Of a stretch of 57,117 bases of DNA, positions 34,021 to 41,445 are shown in pieces. A program made the translations under genes and the position numbers. The stretch is taken from the NCBI RefSeq assembly GCF_900021165.1, contig NZ_FCOQ01000022.1, positions 56,182-113,298 of the forward strand, written 5' to 3'. The notes beneath the pieces are model-generated. The model had not been told where the DNA came from. It was given only the letters and a program-made list of their open reading frames with translations, and made no database searches. This stretch comes from Paenibacillus phocaeensis (lineage in GTDB: Bacteria; Bacillota; Bacilli; Paenibacillales; Paenibacillaceae). The stretch's first letter is position 1. Each line of letters opens with the position of its first letter.

Positions 34021-34491
34021 ATGCTGAATCCTGTAAGAAGCCTGGTATGGCTGCTCTTCTCGGTCAGCTCATTTATCGCGGCGGCCTTATATACGCTAGA
34101 AATTGGAGGGGAACCGAACGCGTCCTATGACGCGCTTGCTGCTCAGCTACATGGGGTTCAGCGAAGCGTCTATGCTCATGAAGGCGAGGAGCTTGTCCAT
34201 GTCCGAAATACGGGCGGGCATCCCGGTTACGGCGACCCTCTGGAACGATCTATAACGGGGATTACAGGGAATGATCTCCTCCATCGGATTCCGGATTGGA
34301 TCAACGTTGGGGCAAGGATTGAATTGGACGGCGTTGTGCTGAATGCCGCTTCGAATGATCCGATGGAGGATTTGCTGGAACGAAGCCGCGAGCGCGCTCT
34401 GGCGGTGTTAGATTTAAGGGCGGAATATGAGGCGGAGCGTATTTTCGATTCTTCCGGGGAAGTGATTCGGGTCATTATTCACAGAAAGTAG
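34021..34491 (+). CDS. Single-pass extracytoplasmic protein 2 of the Tad-like operon
   Basis: A 156-residue protein with an N-terminal helix (about 7-24) and an extracytoplasmic domain holding a HVRNTGGHPGYGDP segment, a LDGVVLNAASNDP strand-turn region and a charged C-terminal helix and strand. I do not recognise a family. The short distances on both sides (26 and 10 bases) and the GGAGG site place it in the operon. It could be a minor pseudopilin. Confidence 0.5.
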   Translation: MLNPVRSLVWLLFSVSSFIAAALYTLEIGGEPNASYDALAAQLHGVQRSVYAHEGEELVHVRNTGGHPGYGDPLERSITGITGNDLLHRIPDWINVGARIELDGVVLNAASNDPMEDLLERSRERALAVLDLRAEYEAERIFDSSGEVIRVIIHRK

Positions 34492-34501
34492 GTGGCAGGG
34501 A

Positions 34502-35044
34502 ATGGTGAATGCCTTGTCCAAAATAACGGCCGCGCTGCTTGCCGTGCTGCTCCTGTTTCTGTTTCCGGCACTGCAGACGGCGCAGCGGCAGGAGGATATC
34601 CGTTATTTGGCGGCCTATCGCACGCTGGTTCAGTTTACCGACGCCGTGCGGAACAAGGGGCTTGTCACGCCGGCGATGTATGAGGACTTTGTCCGCGACA
34701 TGGAGCAAAATGGGGGAGGGTATGAGGTTGAGCTGGAACATCGTCATAAGATCTACCATCCGGAGTATGGCGATCCGGCGGATCCCGGAACCTTCCTGAA
34801 TGATTTCAGCGTGGTTTACGATGCCTTCTATACCGCGGATATTTTAAAGGTGCTGTTTCCGAGCGAGACAGGGCAAGAGGGGGAGCCGTACAAGCTCCAG
34901 GAAGGTGATTTCTTCGCCGTTACGGCACTGGATCATGCCCGAAGTCCGCTGGATATCTTCTCCGAATTCCTATACAACGGGGCAGGCCATGAGAAGTCGT
35001 CCCTGCTTACATACGGAGGTATGGTGTTAAATGAAGATTACTGA
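34502..35044 (+). CDS. Single-pass extracytoplasmic protein 3 of the Tad-like operon (TadE/F-like)
   Basis: A 180-residue protein with an N-terminal helix (about 8-24) followed by a helix beginning LQTAQRQEDIRYLAAY and the segment VTPAMYEDFVRDMEQNGGGYEVELEHRH. In TadE/TadF-like pseudopilins the same region links the membrane helix to the outer domain. The C-terminal part is acidic, with GDFFAVTALDHARSPL, reminiscent of the last strands of TadE-type proteins. Similarity is by pattern only. It overlaps the next gene by 14 bases. Confidence 0.5.
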   Translation: MVNALSKITAALLAVLLLFLFPALQTAQRQEDIRYLAAYRTLVQFTDAVRNKGLVTPAMYEDFVRDMEQNGGGYEVELEHRHKIYHPEYGDPADPGTFLNDFSVVYDAFYTADILKVLFPSETGQEGEPYKLQEGDFFAVTALDHARSPLDIFSEFLYNGAGHEKSSLLTYGGMVLNEDY

Positions 35045-36023
35045 TTGGGCGGTGATTTTCGTTATCGTTGTGGCCCCAATCCTCTGGCTGGGCGGACAAC
35101 GGGCGGAGAATCTGCGGGAAGTGAACCGTCTCGAAACCCGTTATACTGCTGCATTGCGCACGGCCGTACAAGATGCGGCAGCGGCCTTGAATCGAAATGA
35201 GCTGCAGCAATTCGAAAGCGGGTACGGCTCATCGAAATGGATGCGCGCCGATAAAGAGCAAGCCTTGGCTGCATTGCTTCGGAGTTTGTATTTGAATTTT
35301 GGCGTCGCCGATGATCCGGTGGGGCAGCAGTTCCTATTAAGTTATCTCCCGGCGGTTGTCGTCATGGATTACGACGGCTACTATCTGTATTCGGCGGACA
35401 CAGAATCGAAGCAAGAGACGCTGAGTTACCGCTGGCAGGATAAGAAGCCCTATACTTATCTGGATGCAAGCGGAAACAGCCTGGCTTTTACCTTGGACGG
35501 GAAAGTGACGGCTTACGATGCAGCGGCAAACCGTTGGGTCAGCGGCCTGCAAACCGAGGTCAAGTCGGAGGTCTCCATCCCGCTGCTGCAGAACGATGAA
35601 GAATTCGATGCCGTACGGCGCGGGGCGATTGTCCGCCGGATTGAGGAGGATCTCGCCCGGACAATTCGGTTGCATCATGGGTATGCCGCGAAGCAGGGGG
35701 TGCATTATACGTTCACCTTGCCGGTCATTCCGCACGAGGCGTGGAATAACACGCTGAATGATGTCGGGATCATGGTGTTTTTGCAAGGGATTCCGGTCGG
35801 GGATCGCTACTACAACAATTATGCATTAGGCGGGGGAAGACTGGACCGGACACCGGCGATCCTGGGAGCGGTCGACCCGGTCACGGGGGTGAAATATTAC
35901 TATCGAAAGACCTGCACCAAGGCCAGGGGGCTAAATTACCGTGAGGAAGAGATTTTCGCGAATGAACGCGATGCAGCGGAAAGCGGGTATTATCCTCTGG
36001 ATTGTAGAGCTACGGGACCCTAA
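35031..36023 (+). CDS. Single-pass extracytoplasmic protein 4 of the Tad-like operon
   Basis: A 330-residue protein with an N-terminal helix (about 5-22, WAVIFVIVVAPILWLGG) and a long helical stalk, AALRTAVQDAAAALNR and onward, suggesting a pilin-like stem. A large extracytoplasmic domain follows, including LSYLPAVVVMDYDGYYLYS, where a small domain of about 100 residues starts. It has two Cys near the end (KTCTKARG, LDCRATG). It may be the largest, tip-like component or a TadG-like protein; this is inference. It ends the operon; the next gene starts 114 bases later. Confidence 0.5.
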   Translation: MKITDWAVIFVIVVAPILWLGGQRAENLREVNRLETRYTAALRTAVQDAAAALNRNELQQFESGYGSSKWMRADKEQALAALLRSLYLNFGVADDPVGQQFLLSYLPAVVVMDYDGYYLYSADTESKQETLSYRWQDKKPYTYLDASGNSLAFTLDGKVTAYDAAANRWVSGLQTEVKSEVSIPLLQNDEEFDAVRRGAIVRRIEEDLARTIRLHHGYAAKQGVHYTFTLPVIPHEAWNNTLNDVGIMVFLQGIPVGDRYYNNYALGGGRLDRTPAILGAVDPVTGVKYYYRKTCTKARGLNYREEEIFANERDAAESGYYPLDCRATGP

Positions 36024-36137
36024 GTTGCAGGGAAACGCCTTTGAATTCTCCCCTTAACTGTACTATGCTTGAAACAACGAAGCGGTTGCTCCACCGGATA
36101 CATGAGGAGTACAAGCATTGGCGAGGGGAGAACTGAA

Positions 36138-37211
36138 ATGGAAAGAGATCAAACGCAAACGCAGCAACAACAAGCTCAAGAACAGCCATTACCGGACCGT
36201 TACTCACGGCAAAGGCTGTTTGCTCCTATAGGCCCTGCCGGACAAGACCAGCTCGCACAAGCGAAAGTGCTGATTGTTGGAGCGGGGGCCCTTGGCACCG
36301 GCATCGCCGAGACGCTGGTGCGGGCGGGCGTGGGCCATCTCGTGATCGCCGACCGGGACTATGTGGAATGGAGCAATTTGCAGCGCCAACAGCTATTTTC
36401 CGAAGCGGATGCGGCTGGGCGATTGCCGAAAGCGATTGCCGCCAAACAGCGATTAACCGCAATCAACAGCCTGGTGCAGATCGATGCTCATGTGGTGGAT
36501 GTCGATCCGGAAGAGCTGGAAGGCTTCATCCCCGGGATCGATCTCATTATGGATGCCACGGATAATTTTGATACTAGATTGATGATCAACGATATATCGC
36601 AAAAATATCGCATTCCCTGGATCTATGGCGGTTGCGTCGGCAGTTACGGGATTACCTACACGATTGTGCCAGGCGAGACGCCTTGCCTGAACTGTCTGCT
36701 GGGGACTGTGCCGCTCGGCGGAGATACCTGCGATACGGTAGGCGTCATTCCTCCGGCGGTCCAAACGGTCGTCGCCCATCAAACGACGGAAGCGTTGAAG
36801 CTGCTTACCGGGCATCCTGAGGCGCTGCGCGGCACCCTGCTCACCTTCGACCTGTGGCGAAATGAACAGGCTTCCATTAAAGTGGGATCCGCCAAGCAGG
36901 AGGGTTGTCTGTCCTGCGGCAACGGGGCGACTTACCCGTATTTGTCCGCTTCGAGCCATCGGAAAACAGAGGTGCTTTGCGGCAGAGACACGGTGCAGAT
37001 CCGTCCAGCGGCCAAACGGAAGGTCCAGTTGCCGGAGATGGCGAAGAAGCTGGAGCGATTGCAGGAGGGGACGGTAGAGGTCAATCCGTTTCTGCTATCC
37101 TTTTCGATCGCTGAGCGGCGGTTGGTCTTGTTTGCGGACGGAAGAGCGCTAATCCACGGTACGCAAGATCCGTCAGAAGCCAGAACCATCTATGATCGCT
37201 ACTTGGGTTAA
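36138..37211 (+). CDS. ThiF/MoeB-type adenylyltransferase (E1-like)
   Basis: An E1-like enzyme that adenylates the C terminus of a ubiquitin-like sulfur carrier (MoaD, ThiS or a relative). The ATG at 36138 follows GGGGAG; longer readings have no site. It is 357 residues long, with nucleotide motif GAGALGTG (48-55), the R finger segment NLQRQQLF, LIMDATDNFDTR, and two zinc CxxC pairs (CLNC and CLSC). The probable catalytic Cys is in GGDTCDTVGV. The last ~80 residues form a rhodanese-like or carrier-like tail without a clear active Cys. No MoaD, ThiS or molybdopterin gene is adjacent. Confidence 0.88.
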   Translation: MERDQTQTQQQQAQEQPLPDRYSRQRLFAPIGPAGQDQLAQAKVLIVGAGALGTGIAETLVRAGVGHLVIADRDYVEWSNLQRQQLFSEADAAGRLPKAIAAKQRLTAINSLVQIDAHVVDVDPEELEGFIPGIDLIMDATDNFDTRLMINDISQKYRIPWIYGGCVGSYGITYTIVPGETPCLNCLLGTVPLGGDTCDTVGVIPPAVQTVVAHQTTEALKLLTGHPEALRGTLLTFDLWRNEQASIKVGSAKQEGCLSCGNGATYPYLSASSHRKTEVLCGRDTVQIRPAAKRKVQLPEMAKKLERLQEGTVEVNPFLLSFSIAERRLVLFADGRALIHGTQDPSEARTIYDRYLG

Positions 37212-37306
37212 AGCGGAGCGCGGGAATCCGGGACGACCGAATGGTTTCACTGCAGAATGTTCATCTTAATTAATGGATTGGCAGATGCAGGTAAGGTGGT
37301 CTCGCG

Positions 37307-37984
37307 ATGAAAAGATACGTTATGCTGGTGTTAGAAGATCCCGCTGAAGGGGAGCGAATTAAGAGCGGAATGGAGGATGCGGGCTATCGGGTAGGCTGGA
37401 AGCGGGAAGGGGCCGGCCTCCTTCGTTTGCTGGAGGAAGAGCTTCCGGATGCGCTGCTGCTGGGAACGGATATTCCGGACGAAGCCTCGGCAGCCCTTCA
37501 GGAGGAAATTGGGCGGTTCGCTCCGTTTCCGATCCTCCTGCTGCTTAAGGACTGGAATACGGATGCGGTGGTTAGCGGATTTATCCGGGGGGCTAACGAT
37601 GTGGTGCAAGTCACCATTCCGATCGCAGAATTGTATGCTCGCGTCGGCCATTTGATCTCCCTGTTCAAACGGTTAGGGGACGGTTCCTTAACCGAGCTCT
37701 CCTATGAGGATTTAAGGATCGAGCTGCGCAGCCGCAAGGTGTGGAGAGATGAGGAGCCCGTTAAATTAACGCCGAAGGAATTTGATTTATTGCTTTTTCT
37801 CCTGAAACGGGCGGGGAAGGTGTGCGGACGGGAGATGATTCTGCAGCAAGTGTGGGGCTATGACTTCGCCACGGGAACCAATGTGGTCGATGTTTATATC
37901 CGGCACTTACGCAAGAAAATAGACAGCGGACATACAAAGAAGCTGCTCCACACGATACGCGGCACAGGATACATGTTAAGTTAA
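37307..37984 (+). CDS. OmpR/PhoB-type regulator with degenerate receiver
   Basis: A 225-residue two-domain protein: a receiver-fold domain (1-115) and an OmpR winged helix (125-225) with LTPKEFDLLLFLLKRAGKVCGREMI and the C-terminal strand TIRGTGYML. The receiver lacks the expected phosphorylation residues. Position 53, where the phospho-acceptor Asp normally stands, is Gly (LLLGTDIPD), and the conserved Lys is Ile104 (QVTIP). Only Glu10-Asp11 of the acidic pocket remains. There is no histidine kinase gene nearby. It is likely an atypical, phosphorylation-independent regulator; its targets are unknown. Confidence 0.88.
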   Translation: MKRYVMLVLEDPAEGERIKSGMEDAGYRVGWKREGAGLLRLLEEELPDALLLGTDIPDEASAALQEEIGRFAPFPILLLLKDWNTDAVVSGFIRGANDVVQVTIPIAELYARVGHLISLFKRLGDGSLTELSYEDLRIELRSRKVWRDEEPVKLTPKEFDLLLFLLKRAGKVCGREMILQQVWGYDFATGTNVVDVYIRHLRKKIDSGHTKKLLHTIRGTGYMLS

Positions 37985-37988
37985 ACGA

Positions 37989-38024
37989 CGAATAACCCGG
38001 TCATCGTGATGTCCAGGTTATTTT
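37989..38024 (+). terminator. Terminator after the atypical regulator
   Basis: AATAACC (37991-37997) pairs with GGTTATT (38016-38022), with an inner CATC/GATG pairing; TTTT follows. Confidence 0.65.
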
Positions 38025-38096
38025 GCTCAAAAAGCCGCTGCGATCGAGTGATGAATGCAACGACTTCTTGAATGAGGTAATGTTAGGCTTGTCCGA

Positions 38097-38606
38097 TTAC
38101 AGAACGCGGCGAGCCTTCAGGTAAGTTTTTTTCCAGTTGCCGGAATTCAGATTAGAGATCGTGACTCCTGGCTTGCCATAAGTATGCAGAATTTTGCCGT
38201 TGCCCATATAGATGGCCACATGCGTTACGTTCTTACCGTTCGCCCGGCTGCCGCTGGAGAAGAAGACCAGATCCCCGGCTTTCAGATTCGACTTCGAAAC
38301 TGCATAACCTTCTTTGGCTTGCGCGGAGGAAGTACGCGGTAAAGTGACGCCGTACTTCTTAAATACATATTTCGTAAAGGAGGAGCAGTCAAATACCTTC
38401 GTTGTAGAGGTAGAAGCTCCGAATTTGTAAGGTCTGCCCAAAAACTGTTTCCCGTAATTTACAACCTGCGTTCCTTTGGAAACGGCGGTGCTTGTCGCAG
38501 ATTGGGCTTGTACAGGTTCAGCCCCGCCGGCAAGCAGCGTACTGAAACCGATGGCGGACACCAGTCCGACCGTCAATACTTTTTGGAAAAGAGTGCGTTT
38601 ATTCAT
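38097..38606 (-). CDS. Secreted NlpC/P60 peptidoglycan endopeptidase
   Basis: A 169-residue exported cysteine peptidase. The signal peptide is about residues 1-34. The NlpC/P60 domain has the catalytic Cys74 in FDCSSFTKYVF, His129 in THVAIYMGNGK and a third polar position at His141. There are no LysM or SH3 binding modules, so it is a minimal version; many Bacillota carry several such cell-wall hydrolases. GGAGGTAC precedes the ATG on the minus strand. The upstream 280 bases hold a palindrome ACAGATCTGT (38660-38669), a possible operator, and the thiN terminator. Confidence 0.9.
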   Translation of the reverse strand: MNKRTLFQKVLTVGLVSAIGFSTLLAGGAEPVQAQSATSTAVSKGTQVVNYGKQFLGRPYKFGASTSTTKVFDCSSFTKYVFKKYGVTLPRTSSAQAKEGYAVSKSNLKAGDLVFFSSGSRANGKNVTHVAIYMGNGKILHTYGKPGVTISNLNSGNWKKTYLKARRVL

Positions 38607-38795
38607 GTTGTTGTACCTCCAAAGTTCTTGTTATTTGACCGGTTCGTAAGTGAAGTATAACAGATCTGTAATCTCCTATAATATGGTAGAGTCTCCTAAA
38701 AACCTTGAGCCCCAACGGTTTGGAGGCGATTATTAAAATAACATTAAAGTTTACATTTTTTTAAGAACTCAAGCGAAACGTCGAATTTTGAGATG

Positions 38796-38826
38796 TAAAA
38801 AACCCTTGAAAATTCAAGGGTTTTTG
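38796..38826. terminator. Strong bidirectional terminator downstream of thiN
   Basis: AAAAACCCTTGAA and TTCAAGGGTTTTT form a perfect stem with U tracts in both directions. It lies 60 bases beyond the thiN stop on the minus strand. Confidence 0.9.
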
Positions 38827-38886
38827 CATTCATTTCATATAACATAAAAGTATCGAAAAGGTTACAAAAATGAAATAACTAGGGTA

Positions 38887-39528
38887 CTAATCTCGGCTTT
38901 GAATGACGAGCAGCCAACCTTCGGCAACATGTACTGTTCCGACAGGAGCTGCTAATTGATTGCTAACCGCCAGGGATTGTCCAATTCGCAGGGTTGCGTT
39001 ATGTAGGGGATACATGAAACCGTCCAGCGTAATCCCGGTTACTTCGGGAGTAAGCGGGAGCAGCGAGACATAGGTATAGCCGCGATCCTCGACCCGGCAG
39101 ACAGATCCGCACAGGGTTACGTAATTATACTCATCCCAAATCGCACAGGTGATTCCTTGCTCCGCTGCACGAAGAAGCATATGCAGGTTGGCCAGCGTAT
39201 GATCCAAACGGGTTCCGATCACACCGGTTAACACGATTTCCGCCGGGTTTCTTCGCACGGCAAGGTCGAAAGCCAGCTCCGTATCCGTCAGGTCCTTATC
39301 AATCGGATCGCATGCGAGAAGCTCGAGGCTGTTATTTTGAATCAGAGCCAGTTCCTCTGCACTCACGGAATCGAAGTCTCCCACCGCCAAATGCGGCTTC
39401 ATTCCATGCTCCACCAAAAATAAAGCCCCGCGGTCAGCTCCAATCAGAACATCGTCCGAACGTACCTCCCGAAGCATCCCCGGATCTAAGCGCCCGCCGG
39501 CAAAGATAAGCACCCGGTTTCCAGTCAT
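38887..39528 (-). CDS. thiN: Thiamine diphosphokinase
   Basis: ThiN makes thiamine diphosphate from thiamine and ATP. The 213-residue protein has the conserved LIGADRGA and GDFDSVS motifs, DKDLTDTELAFDLA, and GVIGTRLDHTLANLH with the ligand residues of the family, followed by the C-terminal beta domain. No thiamine-pyrophosphate riboswitch was found upstream. A minus-strand promoter (TTGTGC, 17 bases, TATACT) overlaps that of the divergent TRIC-type gene. Thiamine diphosphate is the cofactor of the nearby pyruvate dehydrogenase E1, although the genes are not linked. Confidence 0.93.
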   Translation of the reverse strand: MTGNRVLIFAGGRLDPGMLREVRSDDVLIGADRGALFLVEHGMKPHLAVGDFDSVSAEELALIQNNSLELLACDPIDKDLTDTELAFDLAVRRNPAEIVLTGVIGTRLDHTLANLHMLLRAAEQGITCAIWDEYNYVTLCGSVCRVEDRGYTYVSLLPLTPEVTGITLDGFMYPLHNATLRIGQSLAVSNQLAAPVGTVHVAEGWLLVIQSRD

Positions 39529-39571
39529 ATCAACGACTTCCTTTCACGCCACATAATCGATTGCTTCAGAT

Positions 39572-39622
39572 AGTATAATTCAGATTTTAGGGTTGCACAA
39601 TTTCACCTTGTGGGCCTACAAT
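39572..39622. promoter_or_regulatory. Overlapping divergent promoters of thiN and the TRIC-type gene
   Basis: Minus strand: -35 TTGTGC (plus coordinates 39595-39600), 17-base spacer, -10 TATACT (39572-39577). Plus strand: -35 TTGCAC (39593-39598), 18-base spacer, -10 TACAAT (39617-39622). The two -35 elements overlap by four bases, so the genes should compete for polymerase. Confidence 0.5.
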
Positions 39623-39673
39623 GGGGATTGATGAAATTAAGCTGACAGAGAAAGGCAGAGAAGGACGGAAGAG

Positions 39674-40354
39674 ATGCACATCTTTGATATTTTTAGCATC
39701 ATCGGGACCGTGGCATTTGCCATGTCCGGCGCGTTCGTCGCCATGGAAGAGGAATACGATATCCTTGGGGTGCTTGTGCTGGGTCTGGTAACGGCTTTTG
39801 GCGGCGGGATCATTCGCAATGTATTGATCGGCGTCCCGGTCACGACGTTATGGGCGCAAGGGGATTTAATTATGCTGGCCGTATTGTCCGTGTTTGTCGC
39901 CTTCGTGCTGCCGATGCCGTGGGTTCGCCGCTGGAAGCGGACGGAGGTATTATTTGATGCGATCGGTTTGTCGGCTTTTGCAATTCAAGGGGCGTTATAC
40001 GCAACGGAGATGAAGCATCCGATGAGCGCCGTACTGGTTGCGGCGGTGCTTACCGGAATCGGGGGCGGAATTATCCGCGATCTGCTGGCCGGGCGTAAGC
40101 CGCTGGTGCTGCGGGACGAAATCTATGCCGTATGGGCCATGCTGGCGGGTCTGGCAATTGGCATGGGGTGGTTCGGATCAACGCTCGAACTGATCTTGCT
40201 GTTTGCGGCGGTAGTCTTTTTCCGCATGTTGTCTGTTCATTATAAATGGAAGCTGCCGAGACGATCGCTGGCAACGGGGGCCATCTATATTGGCACGGAA
40301 ACCAAACCAGCGCCAAGCTCCGAGCGCGCTATCGTACAGGATCAGACTCCTTAA
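39674..40354 (+). CDS. TRIC-type (UPF0126/YvgT) membrane protein
   Basis: A 226-residue, seven-helix membrane protein made of two related three-helix halves. Each half contains a glycine-rich GGGIIR motif (GLVTAFGGGIIRNVL and VLTGIGGGIIRDLLAG). This is the bacterial UPF0126 family, homologous to trimeric intracellular cation channels. The helices begin IFSIIGTVAFAMSGAF at the N terminus, and a short cytosolic tail follows. A role in potassium or other cation flow is expected by homology. ATG follows GAAGGACGGAAG. It is divergent from thiN. Confidence 0.88.
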   Translation: MHIFDIFSIIGTVAFAMSGAFVAMEEEYDILGVLVLGLVTAFGGGIIRNVLIGVPVTTLWAQGDLIMLAVLSVFVAFVLPMPWVRRWKRTEVLFDAIGLSAFAIQGALYATEMKHPMSAVLVAAVLTGIGGGIIRDLLAGRKPLVLRDEIYAVWAMLAGLAIGMGWFGSTLELILLFAAVVFFRMLSVHYKWKLPRRSLATGAIYIGTETKPAPSSERAIVQDQTP

Positions 40355-40390
40355 CGCGCAGTCCAACGGGAATGAAATTGACACCTAGAG

Positions 40391-40435
40391 AGAGGCTACC
40401 CGAAGTAGATGAGAGTTCTACATTGGGCAGCCTCT
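40391..40435. terminator. Inverted repeat between convergent genes
   Basis: AGAGGCTACCC and GGGCAGCCTCT, with an inner GTAGA/TCTAC pairing, form a long hairpin between the TRIC-type gene and the convergent esterase gene. The U tract is weak (GAATTTG), so termination is likely but not certain. Confidence 0.5.
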
Positions 40436-40458
40436 GAATTTGCTCGATCATGAAAGCG

Positions 40459-41187
40459 CTATTTTAGAAAATACATCAATGCATCCGGCAGCTCATTTTG
40501 CCAAAATCCCCAAAGATGTTTGCCGTCTTTCTCAAAATAGGCAACGCGGGCACCGCGTTCCTCAAGCAGCGCTTTGGCTCTGCGGTTTAATTCAACAAAG
40601 TTATAGGTTCCCGTATCGGTAGTGTAATGATCCTCTTGCAACCCTACGATCATGAACAGCGACAAATAGGATAGGTCGGTCTCCTGAGCGAGAATTTTCA
40701 AGGACGGCTCATAATAGGCGCCGGACAAGCTGATGATTTTGGAAAACAGTTTCGGGTTTTTCATAGCCAGGTGGAGGGAGACGGTTGCCCCTAATGAATC
40801 GCCGGCCAGCACCCGATCCGCAGGTTCGCGGCGAACCGGATAATTGCGCTCGATGAAGGGAATAATCTCTTCCGTAAAACAGCGTGTATAGGCGTCAAAG
40901 CGGTTCCCGAACGGGGCGTACTCCTCCGTGCGGACCGCGGTATTAACCTCCACGCCTACGATGATGAAGGGCTCGATATCCTCATCCAGAATCAGTCGAT
41001 TCGCATGAGTAGCGATGCGTCCGAAGTTGAAGAACTCCTCACCATCCTGACAATAAATGACGGGATAACTGAGAATTTCGTTATAGCCGGGAGGAAGATA
41101 GATGCGCAAGTATCGTTTCTCCCCGAGGAACTGGCTTTGGATTTCCTCTTTAACGATGGTTCTTTTCAAATAATTCGAATCCGTCAT
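40459..41187 (-). CDS. Enterochelin-esterase-like alpha/beta hydrolase
   Basis: An esterase of the D/Fes-like family, 242 residues from the internal ATG at 41187; the upstream reading to 41247 adds 20 residues without a site. The nucleophile elbow is GDSLG (Ser in AGDSLGATVS) and the catalytic His is in GKHLWGFW. The oxyanion-side motif is IVGVEVNTAVRTEEYAPFG, with the DGEEFF segment near the N terminus. Relatives hydrolyse siderophore or other esters, or trim cell-surface esters, but no siderophore locus is nearby. It is divergent from pdhA across 258 bases. Confidence 0.82.
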   Translation of the reverse strand: MTDSNYLKRTIVKEEIQSQFLGEKRYLRIYLPPGYNEILSYPVIYCQDGEEFFNFGRIATHANRLILDEDIEPFIIVGVEVNTAVRTEEYAPFGNRFDAYTRCFTEEIIPFIERNYPVRREPADRVLAGDSLGATVSLHLAMKNPKLFSKIISLSGAYYEPSLKILAQETDLSYLSLFMIVGLQEDHYTTDTGTYNFVELNRRAKALLEERGARVAYFEKDGKHLWGFWQNELPDALMYFLK

Positions 41188-41290
41188 GGTTTGACACACA
41201 CTCCCAGTTGGATGGATTTTGCTTTTGTCTTTTGAATCAAGTAACATTTACCGTGAAATAGGGATAACGCTAGCTTACCACAATATGGGT

Positions 41291-41348
41291 TTGTGTTATA
41301 CTATTTTTGCAAAACTGTTACATACACAAAAATAAAAATATAACACAA
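41291..41348. promoter_or_regulatory. Perfect 10-base inverted repeat upstream of the pdh promoter
   Basis: TTGTGTTATA (41291-41300) and TATAACACAA (41339-41348) are separated by 38 bases and end 15 bases before the pdh -35. Such spaced arms could bind a dimeric or looping regulator. No known operator consensus matches fully. Confidence 0.4.
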
Positions 41349-41363
41349 TAAACCTTAATTCCT

Positions 41364-41393
41364 TTGACTTCTAGGATGAAACAGGAGTATAAT
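41364..41393 (+). promoter_or_regulatory. Sigma-A promoter of pdhABCD
   Basis: TTGACT (41364-41369) and a perfect TATAAT (41388-41393) with an 18-base spacer, 52 bases before the pdhA start. Confidence 0.7.
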
Positions 41394-41445
41394 AATTCTA
41401 TAACAGAGGAACAAGTTAATCAAATTTTCAGTCGAGGTGAAAAAA

